A DNA stretch of 64,000 nt. Source: Protea cynaroides. Taxonomy: Eukaryota > Streptophyta > Magnoliopsida > Proteales > Proteaceae. Where the stretch lies: NCBI GenBank assembly GCA_028583415.1, contig CM053272.1:72519439-72583438 (forward strand). The letters run 5' to 3'. Shown piece after piece: positions 22,101-33,960 of this stretch. Under the pieces are notes generated by a model. That model was given only the letters and a program-made list of their open reading frames with translations. It had not been told where the DNA came from and made no database searches. Numbering within the stretch: the first letter of the stretch is position 1; each line of letters begins with the position of its first letter. The position numbers and the translations under genes were made by a program.

Positions 22101-23087
22101 TCATGTTTGCATGTTTCCAAATGACGGTTGGGATCATGTTTGATCTCCAACCTAGTCATCGTTCATTTATGGCCTGAAGGAATTTCATCTCTGCAGATCA
22201 GTCACTTTCAGAATGTTTGTTGACCCTTACCGCATGCGAGGAGCCGAGGTCCAATGATGCCTTGCCGAGTATGGGGAGCCAAGGTCCGAGCACCTCTCGA
22301 ATGATGCCATGTGGTGTCCAGCAGCCCGTTAACTATTGGGAACTACGTTTGACCTGATTCTCTATGGAGATACATAGGCAGCGAGAAGTGGATAGAACTC
22401 CTAGTGGTTCACCCTTCGCGCATGGTCACACCTGCTTCCTTTGTCAAGGGAGCACCTCACACACAACCACACCCCCACACGAACTATGTTTGGCCTGATT
22501 TCAGCCGCACAGGGATACGTAGGTAGCTTGATCTCGAGTTCGGTCATCCATTATCTGTTGTATTTTCTGTGTTATTCATTCTTTTGATTCATTATTTATT
22601 TATTCATCATTATTTCATTTTTTTATCCATTTATTTGTTCATTGATCCATTTATTGTCTGTTGACTTGTATTTTATTTTTTAAATCTATGTGGTGGCACC
22701 CTAAGTTAGAACAACTTAGAGACTTGGTCTAGGGTTCCCCATTTTCCTAGTTAGGCTAAATTGAATGACCTGAACATACATAAGTTTCAAGAATGTAGGA
22801 AAAGATAGGACAAAAGGAGACCGGTCCACTGATCGGGCGAGTTGGGTGCCTAACACCTTCCCAACTCGTAACTTGACACTTACCCTTCTTTAGTAAGATT
22901 AGAAACCAATCCATTGAGCATGAGTCATTAACGTCTTTCCAAGTGAGAGACCATTTATAAGTCCTAGACCTCATCTAGGTGGCGACTCCATATTTTACAC
23001 CATCCATTGGCGTGGATGGATAAAAGTAACCAAGGCGAGAGCCTATTTTGATTTCGAGGAGGATCATGAAAATCCATCATCCTCACA
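19106..23087 (+). mobile_element. D: probable solo LTR of a Tat/Ogre-like element (3982 bp)
   Basis: The insertion starts TGTAAGACCCCC and ends CCTCACA, with GGAAG before and AGAAG after (one mismatch). Removing it rejoins the RT and RNase H of C. No coding region, internal LTR pair or PBS was seen, so a solo LTR or a non-autonomous element fits. Contents in order: A-runs (19195-19265), a purine-rich block (19600-20020), GGTTCAGTCCC-type degenerate repeats (20870-21500), then ATACGTAGG, GGGTGCCTAACACCTTCCC and CTAGGTGGCGACTCC near the 3' end, motifs I associate with Tat-lineage LTRs. E shares both ends. Strand is inferred from these motifs. Confidence 0.75.
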
Positions 23088-23092
23088 AGAAG

Positions 23093-23660
23093 CACCTAAG
23101 AATATTGCATAAATCAGAAGTTTCTTAGGTTTAGCTGGTTAGTATCGACGATTCGTGGAAGATTACTCTAGAATCGCCATACCTCTCACCAGTCTGATAA
23201 AGAAAGGAGAAAAGTTCGTTTGGACCGATAAATGTGAAGAGTGTTTTCAAACATTGAAGGCTAAATTGATATCAGCTCCCATCTTGACTATTTCAATCCT
23301 AGGACAACCATTTACCTTGTACACCGATGCATCTGGGTTAGGTTTAGGATGTGTTCTTATGCAAGGAGAACAAGTAATTACGTATGCCTTAAGACAACTG
23401 ATGACACATGAGAAGAACTATCCCACTCATGACTTGGAATTAGCAGCAGTTGTACATGTTGTTAAGATATGAAGACATTATTTGTATGGTGAGAAATTTC
23501 AAATTAAATCAGATCATAAGAGTTTCACGCACCTTTTTAATCAGAAGGAGTTGAACATGAGACAGAGAAGATGGCTGGAATTACTGAAGGATTATGATTA
23601 CGATATCTAGTATCATCCAGGAAAAGCAAATGTAGTTGCTGATGCATTAAGTAGGAAAGC
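23093..23660 (+). pseudogene. RNase H pseudogene, element C (right of D)
   Basis: After D the frame resumes with APKNIA and RSFLGLAG, where the YYRRF block has a stop at its first Tyr. An open stretch at 23155-23472 holds the connection and the RNase H start (TLYTDASGLGLGCVL with its catalytic Asp, then THDLELAAVVH with its Glu). A stop at 23470-23472 precedes the SDHKS, LLKDYDYDI and YHPGKANVVADALSRK blocks, the last ending at about 23660. RNase H removes the RNA strand during cDNA synthesis. Only a few point stops separate this from an open frame. Confidence 0.9.
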
Positions 23661-23661
23661 T

Positions 23662-24930
23662 ATGACAAAATCCCAAGAAGAAGCTAGTGCAAATGTTGTA
23701 GTGTGTGTCACAGGAAGAGTATTTAATTACGATAATGAGCAGTTCGTGATTGATATTCTGAATGAATCAACTGGCCAAGGGTTTATTCATCTATTCTCAA
23801 ACATGTTTGCTACATTCAAGATTGTACCTGATCTATTAAATGAAGTGAAAGCTGGTATTAAATCAGACCCTTATCTGAGAACGGTGCAAGAAGACCTCGA
23901 AAAAAGTAGGACTACTCCTGACTTCACCTTGGACGATGAAAAGGTACTAAAATACAAAGAAAGGGTATGTGTTCCTGAAAATGAAGACTTAGATATTAGA
24001 CACAGACTAATGAAGGAAGCTCACACCACTGTTTATTCGGTACATCTTAGAAGTACAAAGATGTATCATGATCTGAAGAAACTATATTGGTGGAGAGGAA
24101 TGAAAGGGGATGTAGCTAAATTTGTATCTCAATGCTTGAATTGTCAGCAAGTAAAGGCTGAAAGGTAAAGACCTACAGGATTGTTGCAACTACTGCCAGA
24201 ACCAGCATGGAAATGGGACTACATCACTATGGACTTCATCACCGGGTTACCATTGACTCCCCGGGTAGTTGATGCGGTCTGGGTGATTGTGGATCGTTTA
24301 ACTAAGACAGCTCATTACATAGCTATACGACCTCAGTATATCCTAGAGAGGTTAGCTAAGCTTATGTAGATAATATTGTCAGATTACATGGTGTACCTGA
24401 AAGCATTGTGTCTGACAGAGACCAACGCTTTACCTCAAAGTTTTGGGAAGGATTACAGAAGGCTATGGGTACAACATTAAAATTTAGTACTATATTCCAT
24501 CCCCAGATAGACGGACAGTCGGAGCGTACTATTCAGATTTTAGAAGACATGCTTCGAGCTTGTGTTATTGATTTCAAAGGATCATGGGATGAGAAATTAC
24601 CATTGATAGAGTTCGCTTATAACAACAGCTATCAAGCGACTATGCAGATGTCACCCTATGAAGCACTGTATGGTAGGAAATGTCGAACTCCTTTGTTTTG
24701 GAATGAAGTTGGAGAACAGAGTATTGTTGGACCAGAGTTTATTGAAGAGACTTAACGAGTAGTCGACATTATCAAGGAACGAGTCCGAATAGCTCAGAAC
24801 CGACAAAAACAATATGCAGATAATCGATGCAAAGATCTCAAATTCACTATAGGTGATAAGGTATTTCTGAAAATATCTCCTATTCGTGGTTTGAAAAGGT
24901 TTGGATAGAAGGGAAAGCTGTGTCCCAAAT
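23662..24930 (+). pseudogene. Integrase pseudogene, element C
   Basis: Three open pieces cover the enzyme. The first (23662-24168) has the zinc finger with the His pair around AHTTVYSVHLRS and CLNCQ. The second (24181-24369) starts the core (ITMDFITGLPL, first Asp). The third (24408-24755) has SDRDQRF (second Asp), DGQSERTIQ (Glu of D,D35E) and EALYGRKCRTP. The GKLCPKYIGPYEVL block lies at about 24910-24955. Stops at 24166, 24367, 24753 and 24907 and a one-base slip near 24365 break it. It would catalyse cDNA insertion. Confidence 0.92.
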
Positions 24931-24959
24931 ATATTGGACCTTATGAAGTTCTAGATAGA

Positions 24960-25290
24960 CGTGGAAAAGTAGCATATCAGTTAGCACTACCACCATCCAT
25001 GTCAACTGTGCATAACGTATTTCTTATCTCATTACTGAAGAAGTACATAAGAGATCCAACACATGTGTTAACAACGGATCCATCGAATTTGATTGAAGAT
25101 TTGACGTTCGAAGTAGTATCTTTTGAGATCACTAGTCGGAAGGTGTAATGTCTTCGCAACCACGACATTTACTACGTTAAGGTTACTTGGAGAAGCCAAA
25201 ATGTAGAAGAAGTTACATAGGAAGAAGAAAACGCTATGCGGAAGCAATATCCTCACCTATTCGTCTCGGAAGGTATGTGCAAATTTTGAG
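24960..25290 (+). pseudogene. Chromodomain region of element C pol
   Basis: The stretch reads YQLALPPSMSTVHNVF and LLKKYIRDPTHVL, then LTFEVVSFEITSRKV with a stop at about 25147. DIYYVKVTWRSQNVEEVT follows, with a stop at 25219, then AMRKQYPHLF. This is the chromodomain end of Del/Tekay integrases, thought to steer insertion to heterochromatin through histone H3 methyl marks. The Trp in VTWRSQ is kept. It ends about 30 bases before the purine tract GAGGGGGGAGT (25307-25317). Confidence 0.8.
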
Positions 25291-25317
25291 GACGTAATTT
25301 ATATAAGAGGGGGGAGT

Positions 25318-27646
25318 TGTAGACCCACACTCTACTAACCTGGTCTAACCGTGTCGTGCCATGTCTTTCCATCTTTCCTGGACCAAGTGGAATGAGCATG
25401 TGAAGATAGATCACAAACCAGGTATGAGAATCGAGTTAAAAAGACTAAAAACATACCTAAGGTCTCATGCCTAGGTAGCTATGGTCGACCATAAGGAAGG
25501 GAACAAAAAATCTCAAATCCAGAATCCCACGGTCGATGATTTTGACCCTACGGTCGGCGTTTTATGCTACCGTATGATCGACCGTGAGAACTTAGATCAA
25601 ACTCCGAGTTTTGAAAACTTTCCTAAACTAAGGGATTGCTTTCCTAATTAAAAGTGGACTTTAAATGGAGAGTTTTCCTCTATATAAAGGATGCCCCTCA
25701 GCCATTTTTCACTCTTTTAGAACATTAGTAAACACTAGAGAAAGAGAAGGAAGAGAATAAAGAGAAGGAGAAGAGGAAAAAGATAAGGAGAAGAAATTGG
25801 CTCTCTATCATAGGCCAAGGTATGAACGAATCTCTGGAGATGTAAATTCTAAGGAATAAAACTTCTATGGAAGATAGACAATATCCACCTATTATGATCT
25901 ATGTGATTTCCATGAGAAAATCCCAAGGAAAACCATGAGGAGTGAATTCTATGATTAGGGTTGATAAGAAATTACTAATAATGGCCATAGGATGACTTTA
26001 GAATAAATCCCATTGAATAACAGAAGAATTGACCCAGGAAGAACTCGAATTTCATGTAGACTGTGATCAGAAATCTCAAGGTCGCAGCTACGGTCAACCA
26101 TAGCAAGACCAGTATGACCAGAGGATCGACCATAGGCATTCGGGAAGATTTTAGAAATCATATGGTCGCAGCTACGGTCGCACCATATGCCACTGTAGGG
26201 TATCGACCGTAGACAGTAAGGTCAATACAGCATGTGACCATAGGACCAATCAGACACCTATCAGTGCTCTGTTTCGATTTTTCGACTACTGTAACATGTC
26301 ACATATAAACCCTAACTTAAATTCATATAAATTTTAGGTTGTTAAATCAATTCAAAGAGAATTTCAAGGCTTTGAAGGACATCGAGTATTGCTAACAGGT
26401 GAGGGAACAAAACCTAAACTAATTGGTTAATAACAAACTGTTTATTTCTATTGAGTCCAATGCCATGATTTATTCTATGCGTGTATGCTTATAATGTGCA
26501 TCTCACATGTCATCCAATATTTCTGCTATTACTGCTCATGCATATTTAATTTTGTTTATTTATAACATGATGATGATGACGATGCTAGGAATAGGCATGT
26601 GAATGTATGTGTGTGGTTGGTGTGTTGGATGCGAGTCGAGCATCAGGGAGAGGACGTGGCATGGTGGTCTTCGACCTCGTCTGGTCTAGCTCTATCTCTA
26701 CTCAAGTCTTGCCCACTAACATCATCATATTGCCATTACCTTAGCAGAACTATTACGTCGTAGGGCATCAGAAGAGGTGGTCTCAGACCGTGTGGTCTCT
26801 GACTCTGCCGAGGGGCCTTAGCTTTATCTCTATGGACGTATTAAGGGATGCTAGGGTGAGGCCTTGGATACACTGTTTGGAATTAGGATTGGTTAGTTGC
26901 AAGTCCAGTTTGCAAGCCCTCGCCAATAGGGGCTTACGTGTTGGTATGGGTAGGGCATCAGGGGAAGTGTTGACGGTGTTTGATCCAGACACTTTAGCTC
27001 TATCTTTATTCCATGATGGGTGCATGTGGGATGAAAATGGTGTTTGATCTATTGGACAAATTTACACACTCATGTATAGAGGTGCAGCAGCCACCAAACC
27101 TTTCTATAGCACATTGCAAACTTAAAAATCAGACCAAATATATGAGTTGAATGCATGCATATATTTGTTGCATTGTTTTGTTTGCTCACTGAGCCGTGAT
27201 GTGTGCTCACCCTTTCGACGTCGAATATTTTTAGTTGATGATGCAGGTCCTACTGTTGAAGAATATATGAATGTGCCAACGTATGGACACATTGCTGCGA
27301 TGGACGTAAAAACTGAAGAAGATGCGCATGATTCATCATGCGAGTGCAACCAATGTGTTTTTTCTTAAGTTTAGTTATAATTTGAATATCGGATATGTAA
27401 TTGATTATTTATTTTTATGTCTTGTAGTTTGGAGATAATTGGATTAAATATTTATACATCATTGCTAGACTCTCAGTTCATTATCTGTAAAACTTTCGCT
27501 TATTTGTTTATTACCTCTGATTATTAATGTGGAATGTGTGTTTGGTTTGATATGGTGGGTACGACCTTTGCGAGATCCTGGATGAACCTTTGGCTTATTG
27601 GCGGTTCATCACACCATTCTGGTTAGACCAGAATTGGGGTGTGACA
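25318..27646 (+). repeat. 3' LTR of element C (2329 bp)
   Basis: It starts TGTAGACCC (two As lost compared with the 5' copy) right after the purine tract and ends GGGGTGTGACA. It is collinear with 11703-14077 throughout. The TATA box is at 25681-25688, motif clusters at 25460-25600 and 26080-26240, and a GAT repeat near 26570. It is followed by gag of element B on the other strand. Confidence 0.95.
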
Positions 27647-27952
27647 CTTGCCCTGCTAGTATCGGTGTTGTGTTTGTAGCTGAGGAGGCAATTCTCGTAG
27701 CTGCTTGCATGTCACTTGCATTTGTTGTATCTACTGCACTTGCTATGCCAAATTCATCACTACTGTGGCCAAATCTATTGGTGGTGCTGGTAAGTTAGTT
27801 GGGTTGCCCTAGGTGTGAACATCCTGAGGTGCATCATTTTGATTCCTAATATTTCCTTCTCGTCCTTCTTGACCTTCATTGTCATTGACCTCCTTAGGTG
27901 GTGGAGGTGGATTTACATTCTGTCTCCTTCTGCTTGGTCTACACCGAGCCAT
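27647..27952 (-). pseudogene. gag N-terminal part, element B
   Basis: It starts ATG at 27952-27950 (MARCRPSRRRQN) and continues PPPPPKEVNDNEGQEGREG, then PTNLPAPPIDLATVV with a stop before it and another after VVMNLA. It parallels the gag start of C at 16526, including the stop after MNLA at the same codon. The Arg-rich start followed by a Pro/Asn/Gln-rich arm is the usual matrix-like start of these gags. It is cut at 27647 by C. Confidence 0.85.
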
Positions 27953-28412
27953 TTAAATTCCTGGGTAAAGTAATATTAGAGAGGCTACACATGTGAGACA
28001 TGATATAATGGTAATATTTTGTTAGTCCCACAGTGAAAAGAGAGAGAAGAAAACAAAATTATGAGGCAATAGGTCCAACAGAGTCAAAAAAATAGACAAC
28101 AGTCAATCGTATGATTGATGTCGTACGGTCGCATGTAACGCGACCATAGGTTCGACCATATGAACCTTGGCAACTTCCTGAGACCCTATGGTCGATCGTA
28201 AGGTCGATGGTAATGTTGACTGTTTTGGTCAAATTGTGCGACCGTACGATTTAAAAATCAAGTTTTAAACCTGTTTTCGAGATTTTTCCCTCTCATTCGC
28301 ACTTTCCTTCCTACGGTCTCAACTCAGCTCACCATCGCTAGGTTGCTACAGTGTCAACCATACGAACTTAGTGATTCTCCATTGATCGACAACCCCCGTC
28401 CCATTCTTCAAG
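27953..28412. promoter_or_regulatory. Intergenic region between gag and antisense gene, element B
   Basis: It holds a dense cluster of GGTCG/CGACC motifs (about 28095-28255), the AT-rich block GATTTAAAAATC at about 28250, and GGTTGCTACAGTGT at about 28341, a block also present upstream of the antisense gene in C and G. It ends at the conserved AAG|GTATGTTC donor. It is probably a divergent promoter by position; no experiment supports this. Confidence 0.45.
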
Positions 28413-28726
28413 GTATGTTCTCTACTCTTTTCTATTCTTTTTCATTTTTCAACTTAGGTTTTCTCTATGTATAGAGTTTTCTTCAAATTAATATCTTCTT
28501 AATCATAAAAAATTGATTTTATTGGTGGTCCTTGTTATTGGCTACCCAACTGATGAAAGCCTTCAAGAAAATTCGAGTTTCATCGGTTGGTTTGGTAGAA
28601 ATTTTGGAAATCCCAATTTTTGACTTAGAATTTGGGGAAAAACCCAAATTTCAAAATTTCTTCAATTCTACTTTGATTGGTGGTTATTTCTATTAATTAA
28701 TCATTGTGGGACATTTTGTGCCTCAT

Positions 28727-28841
28727 GTAAGTCCTCCTGCCCAGGTGTTCGGGTGAAAAGTGAGGCTTTTTCTGATTTCATGTCGTTATGCTGCCCAAAT
28801 TGCTAGCTTTCTAACTTGTTTCTTATTCTCTTTTCTTGCAG
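28727..28841 (+). other. Candidate 5'-UTR intron of the antisense gene, element B
   Basis: GTAAGTCCTCC (28727) and TTTTCTTGCAG (ending 28841) bound 115 bases; the antisense ATG follows five bases later. The alternative donor GTATGTTC at 28413 would give a 429-base intron. Both donors and the acceptor are kept in C and G. Confidence 0.6.
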
Positions 28842-28846
28842 TTATC

Positions 28847-30018
28847 ATGGTTCGCACCAAGGTTTCCCGAGTCCATGATCCTCATCGCTTCAGGTCCTTC
28901 GAAGCTAATGTACAATATCCATGGTTTCATTGGAAAAAGGTAAAAGGGGGTCGGTGTGTTAATTTAGCTCACTTAGCCCTATTTGATGTAGAGAAGGCAT
29001 TTAGTGATATGGGCTGGTTTTTCGTGATCCTGTATGAAGGTTGCACTTGTCCGAACTTAGTAAAGCAGTTCTACTACAACTTACAGGTAGAGGGTGATCC
29101 AGAAGATGTGGATAGAGGTAGAGAGCTTCGGATCACTAGTTGGGTGAAAGAGGTTCCTATCTCCTTCAATTATCAAGAGTTGGCTGACCTCCTGGGAATT
29201 TTCAATGATGGGTCATTGGTCTACTGCGCACCAAAGGAGCCCCAGTTCCTAACCACTATTATGCGCACAGAGGTATGCAGTCAGAATCTTTGTGATGATT
29301 GCTGGGAGATGAAGGTAGTCAACCTGTGTCCTGAGCCATGGGTATACTGTAAGATCATCCAGCATAATCTGATTCCTTAGGGTGGATATTACAAGATGGT
29401 CTCCCAGTTGACTCAGTACCTACTGTACTACATCTGCACTAGACAGCCTACCTGTCTCCCATATATTATCATTCGAACTATGCATAGAGCCACATTGTCC
29501 GACTCGAGAGGTAACCTGCCCTATGGACGGTTGATTTCTATGCTGCTTTCTCGCCTACAAGTGGACTTGAAAGATGAGAGGATCTATGAAGATACCTTCT
29601 CAGCTGACCTTGATTGGGAGGCCATCTGCAGGATGAGGATGAGAGAGGTACAGGTCAATGATGACGAGAGGAATGCCATGAGATGTCCTTTCACTTAGGT
29701 AGCAGCAGCAGATGGAGAGGCGGCAGCAGCAGAGGCAGATGAGAGTAATGATGACCAGGATGATGATCAGATGTACATAGAGCCAGCCCTTCTCAGGCTT
29801 CTCACTCAGCTGGTCCTTCACATCCTCCATCAGATGACATGATGGTTTTACTACTTGAGATTCAAGATGCCCAACGCGCTACTGATGGACGAGTGGCTAG
29901 TCTTGCTAAGAGTCTCCGGGTGACCCAGGCACAGGAATCCTGGCTCACAAGAGTGTACGTCGAGGATCGTGATCAAGATCGAGAGGCACCTCCTCCTCCA
30001 ATGCCCCCAGCTCCCTGA
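28847..30018 (+). pseudogene. Antisense gene of element B
   Basis: It starts MVRTKVSRVHDPHRF at 28847 and ends in the Pro-rich tail PPPMPPAP, stop TGA at 30016-30018. In-frame TAGs occur at codon 178 (29378-29380), the same codon as in C, and codon 284 (29696-29698). A frameshift follows near 29780-29800, after which DDMMVLLLEIQDAQR and SLRVTQAQESW continue. The conserved domain (FRSFEANVQYPWF, VKQFYYNLQ, QELADLLGI, IIQHNLIP, NLPYGRLI) aligns with C and G. It is read against gag and pol, toward the 5' LTR. The biochemical role is unknown. Confidence 0.87.
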
Positions 30019-30115
30019 TTGCTCCATTTATTTTCTCTTGTTTATACTACATAGTAACTGTCTGGATTATGGACTGTACTCATATTCGGATATACATTTT
30101 TCTTGCTTTCATTTT

Positions 30116-30117
<2 letters not shown>

Positions 30118-30179
<62 letters not shown>
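30118..30179. repeat. (AT)n microsatellite, element B
   Basis: About 30 uninterrupted AT units lie between the antisense gene stop and the PBS. It generates Tyr-Ile runs in two frames that are not real proteins. Confidence 0.97.
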
Positions 30180-30184
<5 letters not shown>

Positions 30185-30339
30185 TGTTTTTCATTTACAT
30201 ATGTGCATTATTCTCTTTCTCAATTTATCTCTCAATCAACAAGATGCTTATGGTGTATTCTTATTACAGGTTTCAGTTTTCTTAACTCAGTTCATGACTC
30301 GCGTAGAAGTAGTTAGGTCAATGGGTAGAACCTGAGAGG

Positions 30340-30351
30340 GCTCTGATACCA
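30340..30351 (-). other. Primer-binding site of element B
   Basis: GCTCTGATACCA on the + strand is TGGTATCAGAGC on the - strand, complementary to initiator tRNA-Met, three bases from the LTR end. Confidence 0.93.
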
Positions 30352-30354
30352 AGC

Positions 30355-32676
30355 TGTTACATCCCAATTCTGGACTAACTAGAGTAGTGTGATGAATAGT
30401 CAATAAATCAATGGTTCAATCAGGATCTCGTATAGGTCCTACCCACCATATCAAACCACACACACATTCCACGGTAATAATCAAAGATAAAAATAAATAA
30501 GCGAAAGTATTTATAAATAATGAACTGAGTATCTAACAGTGATAAATAAATATTTAATCCAGTTATCTTTGAATAACTCAAGACATAAAATAAAATAATC
30601 AATTACATGTTCGGTAGTCAAAATAACTAAATTAATCAAAGACACATTGATTGCACTAGCATGAAGGATCATGCACATCTTCTACAGCTTCTACGTCCAT
30701 AGCCACCATGTGTCCATACGACGGTGCATTCACGTAATCTTCCATAGCAGTACCTGCATCATCAACTAAAAATATTCGACGTCGAAAGGGTGAGTACACA
30801 TCACTGCTCAGTGAGTAAACAAAACAATGTGTAAACATATGCATGCATTTAATTTAAAATCTTTGGTCTGGTTTTTAAGTGTGTAATGTGCTATAGAAAG
30901 GTTTGGTGGCCCCCATACCCCTATACAAGAGTGTGTGAATCCACCCAATGGATCAAACACCATTGTCGTCCCACATGCACCCACCATGGAATAGAGATAG
31001 AGCTGAAGTGTCTGGATCAAACACCGTCAACACTTCCCCTGATGCCCTACCCATACCAACACGTAAGCCAATATTGGCAAGGGCTTACAAACTGGGCTCA
31101 CAACTAACAAATCCTAACGTCATCCAATGTATCCAAGGCCTCACCCTAGCATCCCTCAATACGTCCATAGAAATAGAGCTAAGGAACCTAGGCAGAGTCA
31201 AAGACCACACAGTCCGAGACCACCTCCCCTGATGCCCTAGGACGTAATAGTTCTGCTAAGGTAATGGCGATACGACGATGTCAGTGGGTAAGACTTGAAT
31301 AGAGATAGAGCTAGAGTCTGGTGACCAGGATGAACCATAATGTCACGTCCTTCCCCTGAAGCTCCACTCGCATCCAACACACTAACCACACACATAATCA
31401 CATGCCTATTCCTAGCATCATCATTATCATCATGTTATAAATAGACAAAAATAAATTGCATAAACAATAATAATAGGAATATTAGATGACATGTGAGATG
31501 TACATTACAAGCATACAATCATAGAATCAATCTGGAATTGGACTCAATAAAATAATTTATTATTATCCAATTATTTAGGTCTTGTTCCCTCACCTGTTAA
31601 CAATACTCGTTCTCTTTCCAAGCCTTGTAACTCTCTTTAAATCAATTAAGTAACATAGAAGTTATATGAATTTAAGTTAGGATTCATGTGTAATATATTA
31701 CAATAATCGAAATTCAAACAGATCCCAGATAAGTGTCTGATAGGTCCTATGGTCTCATGCTGTATCGACCATACCACGTACGGTCGATACTCTACGGTCG
31801 CACTATATGCGACCACACCTGTGACCATACGTTTTTTGGATTCTTTCCAAATGACTATGGTCGATACTCTGGTCATCCTATGGTCGATCATAGCTACGAC
31901 CATATAAGTTTAATGTGATTTCTTACTTCCAATACGGATTCCTCCTCTTAGGTCATCAACGGGGTCTTCCCTAATGATCATTCCAAGGCCAACATTCTTA
32001 GTTTTTTCGAGTTAATTACTCTAACTCATTCTCCATGATCCCCTTGAGGTTTGCTTAGAAAATCCCATAGATGAATCCTTACATTGGGTTTGGTATTACA
32101 ATTTACGTTAGAATTCCTACTCTTGGTGTTCTAAGGCTACAGAGACAAGGTTCATACCTTACTGGTTGTAAAGAGTCTGTAGAACTCCTTCTCTCAGCCT
32201 TCTTTTCTGTCTTCCTAGTCTTCTCTTCTTCTCCTTCTGTTCCTTCTCTTCCTCTAGGGTTTGATAATGTTCCAAAAGAGTGAAAAAGGATTGAGGAACG
32301 TCCTTTATATAGAGAGAAACTCTCCATATAGAGTTCTCCAGGAAAAGGAAAGAGATCCCCATTCTATTTGGAATGTTTCCAAACTCGAAGTCTGATTTGG
32401 GGTCATACGGTTAGACGTACAGTCACAAAATCTGTCGACCATACGCTTGAAAACATCGACTGTATGGTTATTGGTCAGTGGTCTTTATTTCCTATCGTAT
32501 GGTCGATCATACCTTCCCAGGTAATCAACCATACACTTGGTTTTAAGTGTTTTTAAGTCGATTTTCATACCTGATCTCGTGGTCCTTCTTCACATGGTCG
32601 GTCCACTTGATCTAACAATGATGGAAAGACCTGACACGACATGGTTAGACCAGATTAGTGGAGGGCGGGTCTTACA
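30355..32676 (-). repeat. 5' LTR of element B (2322 bp)
   Basis: On the - strand it runs from TGTAAGACC (32676) to GGATGTAACA (30355), the latter a mutated form of the usual GGGGTGTGACA. The TATA box is at 32304-32311, with a GA-rich leader downstream. Motif clusters lie at 32400-32560 and 31740-31910. AGAGATAGAGCTnA motif copies occur at about 30988, 31169 and 31300. Its 3' partner is outside the window. Confidence 0.92.
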
Positions 32677-32839
32677 ATGTTCATAGGGGTTGACCACCTT
32701 ACTATTGAAGGCACCACAAGATGGTTTTATTCATGGTATCTGGGTACGTGATCGATCCACCCCTATTCATCACCTATTATCTTGTGGTACGTGGTCGATC
32801 CACCCCTATTCAGCATATACTCCAGTATATATTTAACAT
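32677..32839. other. Unassigned flank between element B and the LINE
   Basis: It contains a direct repeat of about 25 bases (ACGTG(A/G)TCGATCCACCCCTATTCA, near 32743 and 32788). I recognise no coding function. It probably belongs to the LINE or its flank. Confidence 0.4.
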
Positions 32840-33960
32840 TGGATTTCTCAGGTGCTTAAAATCAGAAATAACTCTGGACCCAATAAATATTTGGGATTAC
32901 CGGTTAATTTTGGAATGTTTAAAAAAGAATTGTTTCAGGACTTGGGTGATAACTATTTACAATAGATTCAAGGTTGGTCTTAGATTCTCCTTTCTCAATC
33001 CGGTAAAGAAACTTTGTTAAAATCAGCATCATTCGCTCTGATTAATTATGTTGGTTCTCATTTCAAATTATATGTTTCCATTCATGAGAAAATCGAGAAT
33101 CTGCTACTAATTATTTATAGTGTGGTGATGAAGAGCACTCAAAATTACATTGGGTCTCGTGGAAAAGATTATGTCAGTCTAAATCTTTTGGTGGCTTGGC
33201 TTTCTTGGTACATGATTACATAAAAACCCCTTATCATCTAAAGTAGCTTTGCACGTATGGAAATATCTGAATACCTTATGGGTAGCATTCTTAAAAACTA
33301 TTACTTTCCGAATACTGACTTCTTTTCTATGACCCTTAGATCAAACTATTATGGGCTTGGAGAAGTATTCTAGAAGGGTGTAAAGTCCTTTCTGCTGGTT
33401 TATTATGGCATGTTGAGACTCGATAAATATTCGGATTTGGGATGATCAATGGTTTCCCACATTACCAGGATTTAAACCTAAACATTATCGTTGTATCTCG
33501 TATGAATCAAGTTCTACATCCAAAAGATAAGGAGGCTATTCTAGCTATTCATCTTGGTAATTACCTCGCCAAGATTATCAAGTTTGGGGTGGTTTAAGGA
33601 TGGACATTTCTCAATCAAAAGTTCATATCACTTACAATGCAATATCATTCATGACAAGGAACAACTTCAACCTCCCACCTCGCATCAGCATATGCATGCT
33701 AATATTCCAAGCTTAGTTTAGGACTGGATTTGGAAGTGCATGTTCCCCGGCTTTGGCCACTGTTATAGCACTCCATCAGACATGCATCCCTATTAATAAG
33801 GCCTGTAAAAGTTATGGAGTATATTCAGAGGTGGTTGATGATTATTCTTATACTTGAGTGGCACAGTTTGCTACTTCTTTATCATACATTCCACCTCATG
33901 CGCCTTCTCTAACAGATTGGATTAGAAGCTAGACTTTTATTTATGGTAAAGGTAAATTAC
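32840..33960 (+). pseudogene. L1-type LINE remnant (RT C-terminal and zf-RVT region)
   Basis: Broken frames give the hallmark order of plant L1 elements downstream of the RT palm. KYLGLPVNFG is at 32885-32914, GKETLLKSAS at about 33002-33031, then KLHWVSWKRLCQSKSFGGLAFLG at about 33141-33209. YYFPNTDFFSMTL and GLWRSILEG follow at about 33300-33370, then IRIWDDQWFPTLPGF at about 33430-33475 and DWIWKCMFPGF near 33720. Such proteins copy their RNA at nicked target DNA. Many stops and shifts show it is old. It is the oldest recognisable layer, flanked by B and F. Confidence 0.8.

Larger units (their letters stand above)
11703..27646 (+). mobile_element. Element C: complete but dead Ty3/gypsy Del/Tekay-type chromovirus
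   Basis: Both LTRs, PBS, antisense gene, gag, pol and purine tract are present. The bounds TGTAAG (11703) and GTGACA (27646) are flanked by CTTAT and CTTGC. Aligning the flanks with the gag of C itself shows they join into one continuous gag of B with a five-base duplication, two bases of which have since changed. D (19106-23087) is inserted at the RT/RNase H junction. Without D the element is about 12.0 kb. Stops and frameshifts affect every gene. Confidence 0.93.
27647..32676 (-). mobile_element. Element B, right segment (gag start, antisense gene, PBS, 5' LTR)
   Basis: This is the 5' end of element B on the - strand: gag N-terminus, intergenic region, antisense gene (on the + strand), PBS and LTR. 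It continues from 11702 once C is removed. The right boundary is TCTTACA at 32676, followed by ATGTT, the presumed target duplication whose partner is outside the window. Confidence 0.92.

Noticed and set aside
29969..30335. Frames with Tyr-Ile runs near the PBS of B
   Set aside because: They are produced by the AT microsatellite; real coding here is the end of the antisense gene, which stops at 30018.
30340..30351. tRNA gene fragment
   Set aside because: Only 12 bases match initiator tRNA-Met and the position next to an LTR makes it a primer-binding site.
32103..32362. Lys/Glu-rich frames near 32100-32360 and 12068-12295
   Set aside because: They are the GA-rich leader of LTRs B and C, next to the TATA box, and are not kept as proteins between copies.
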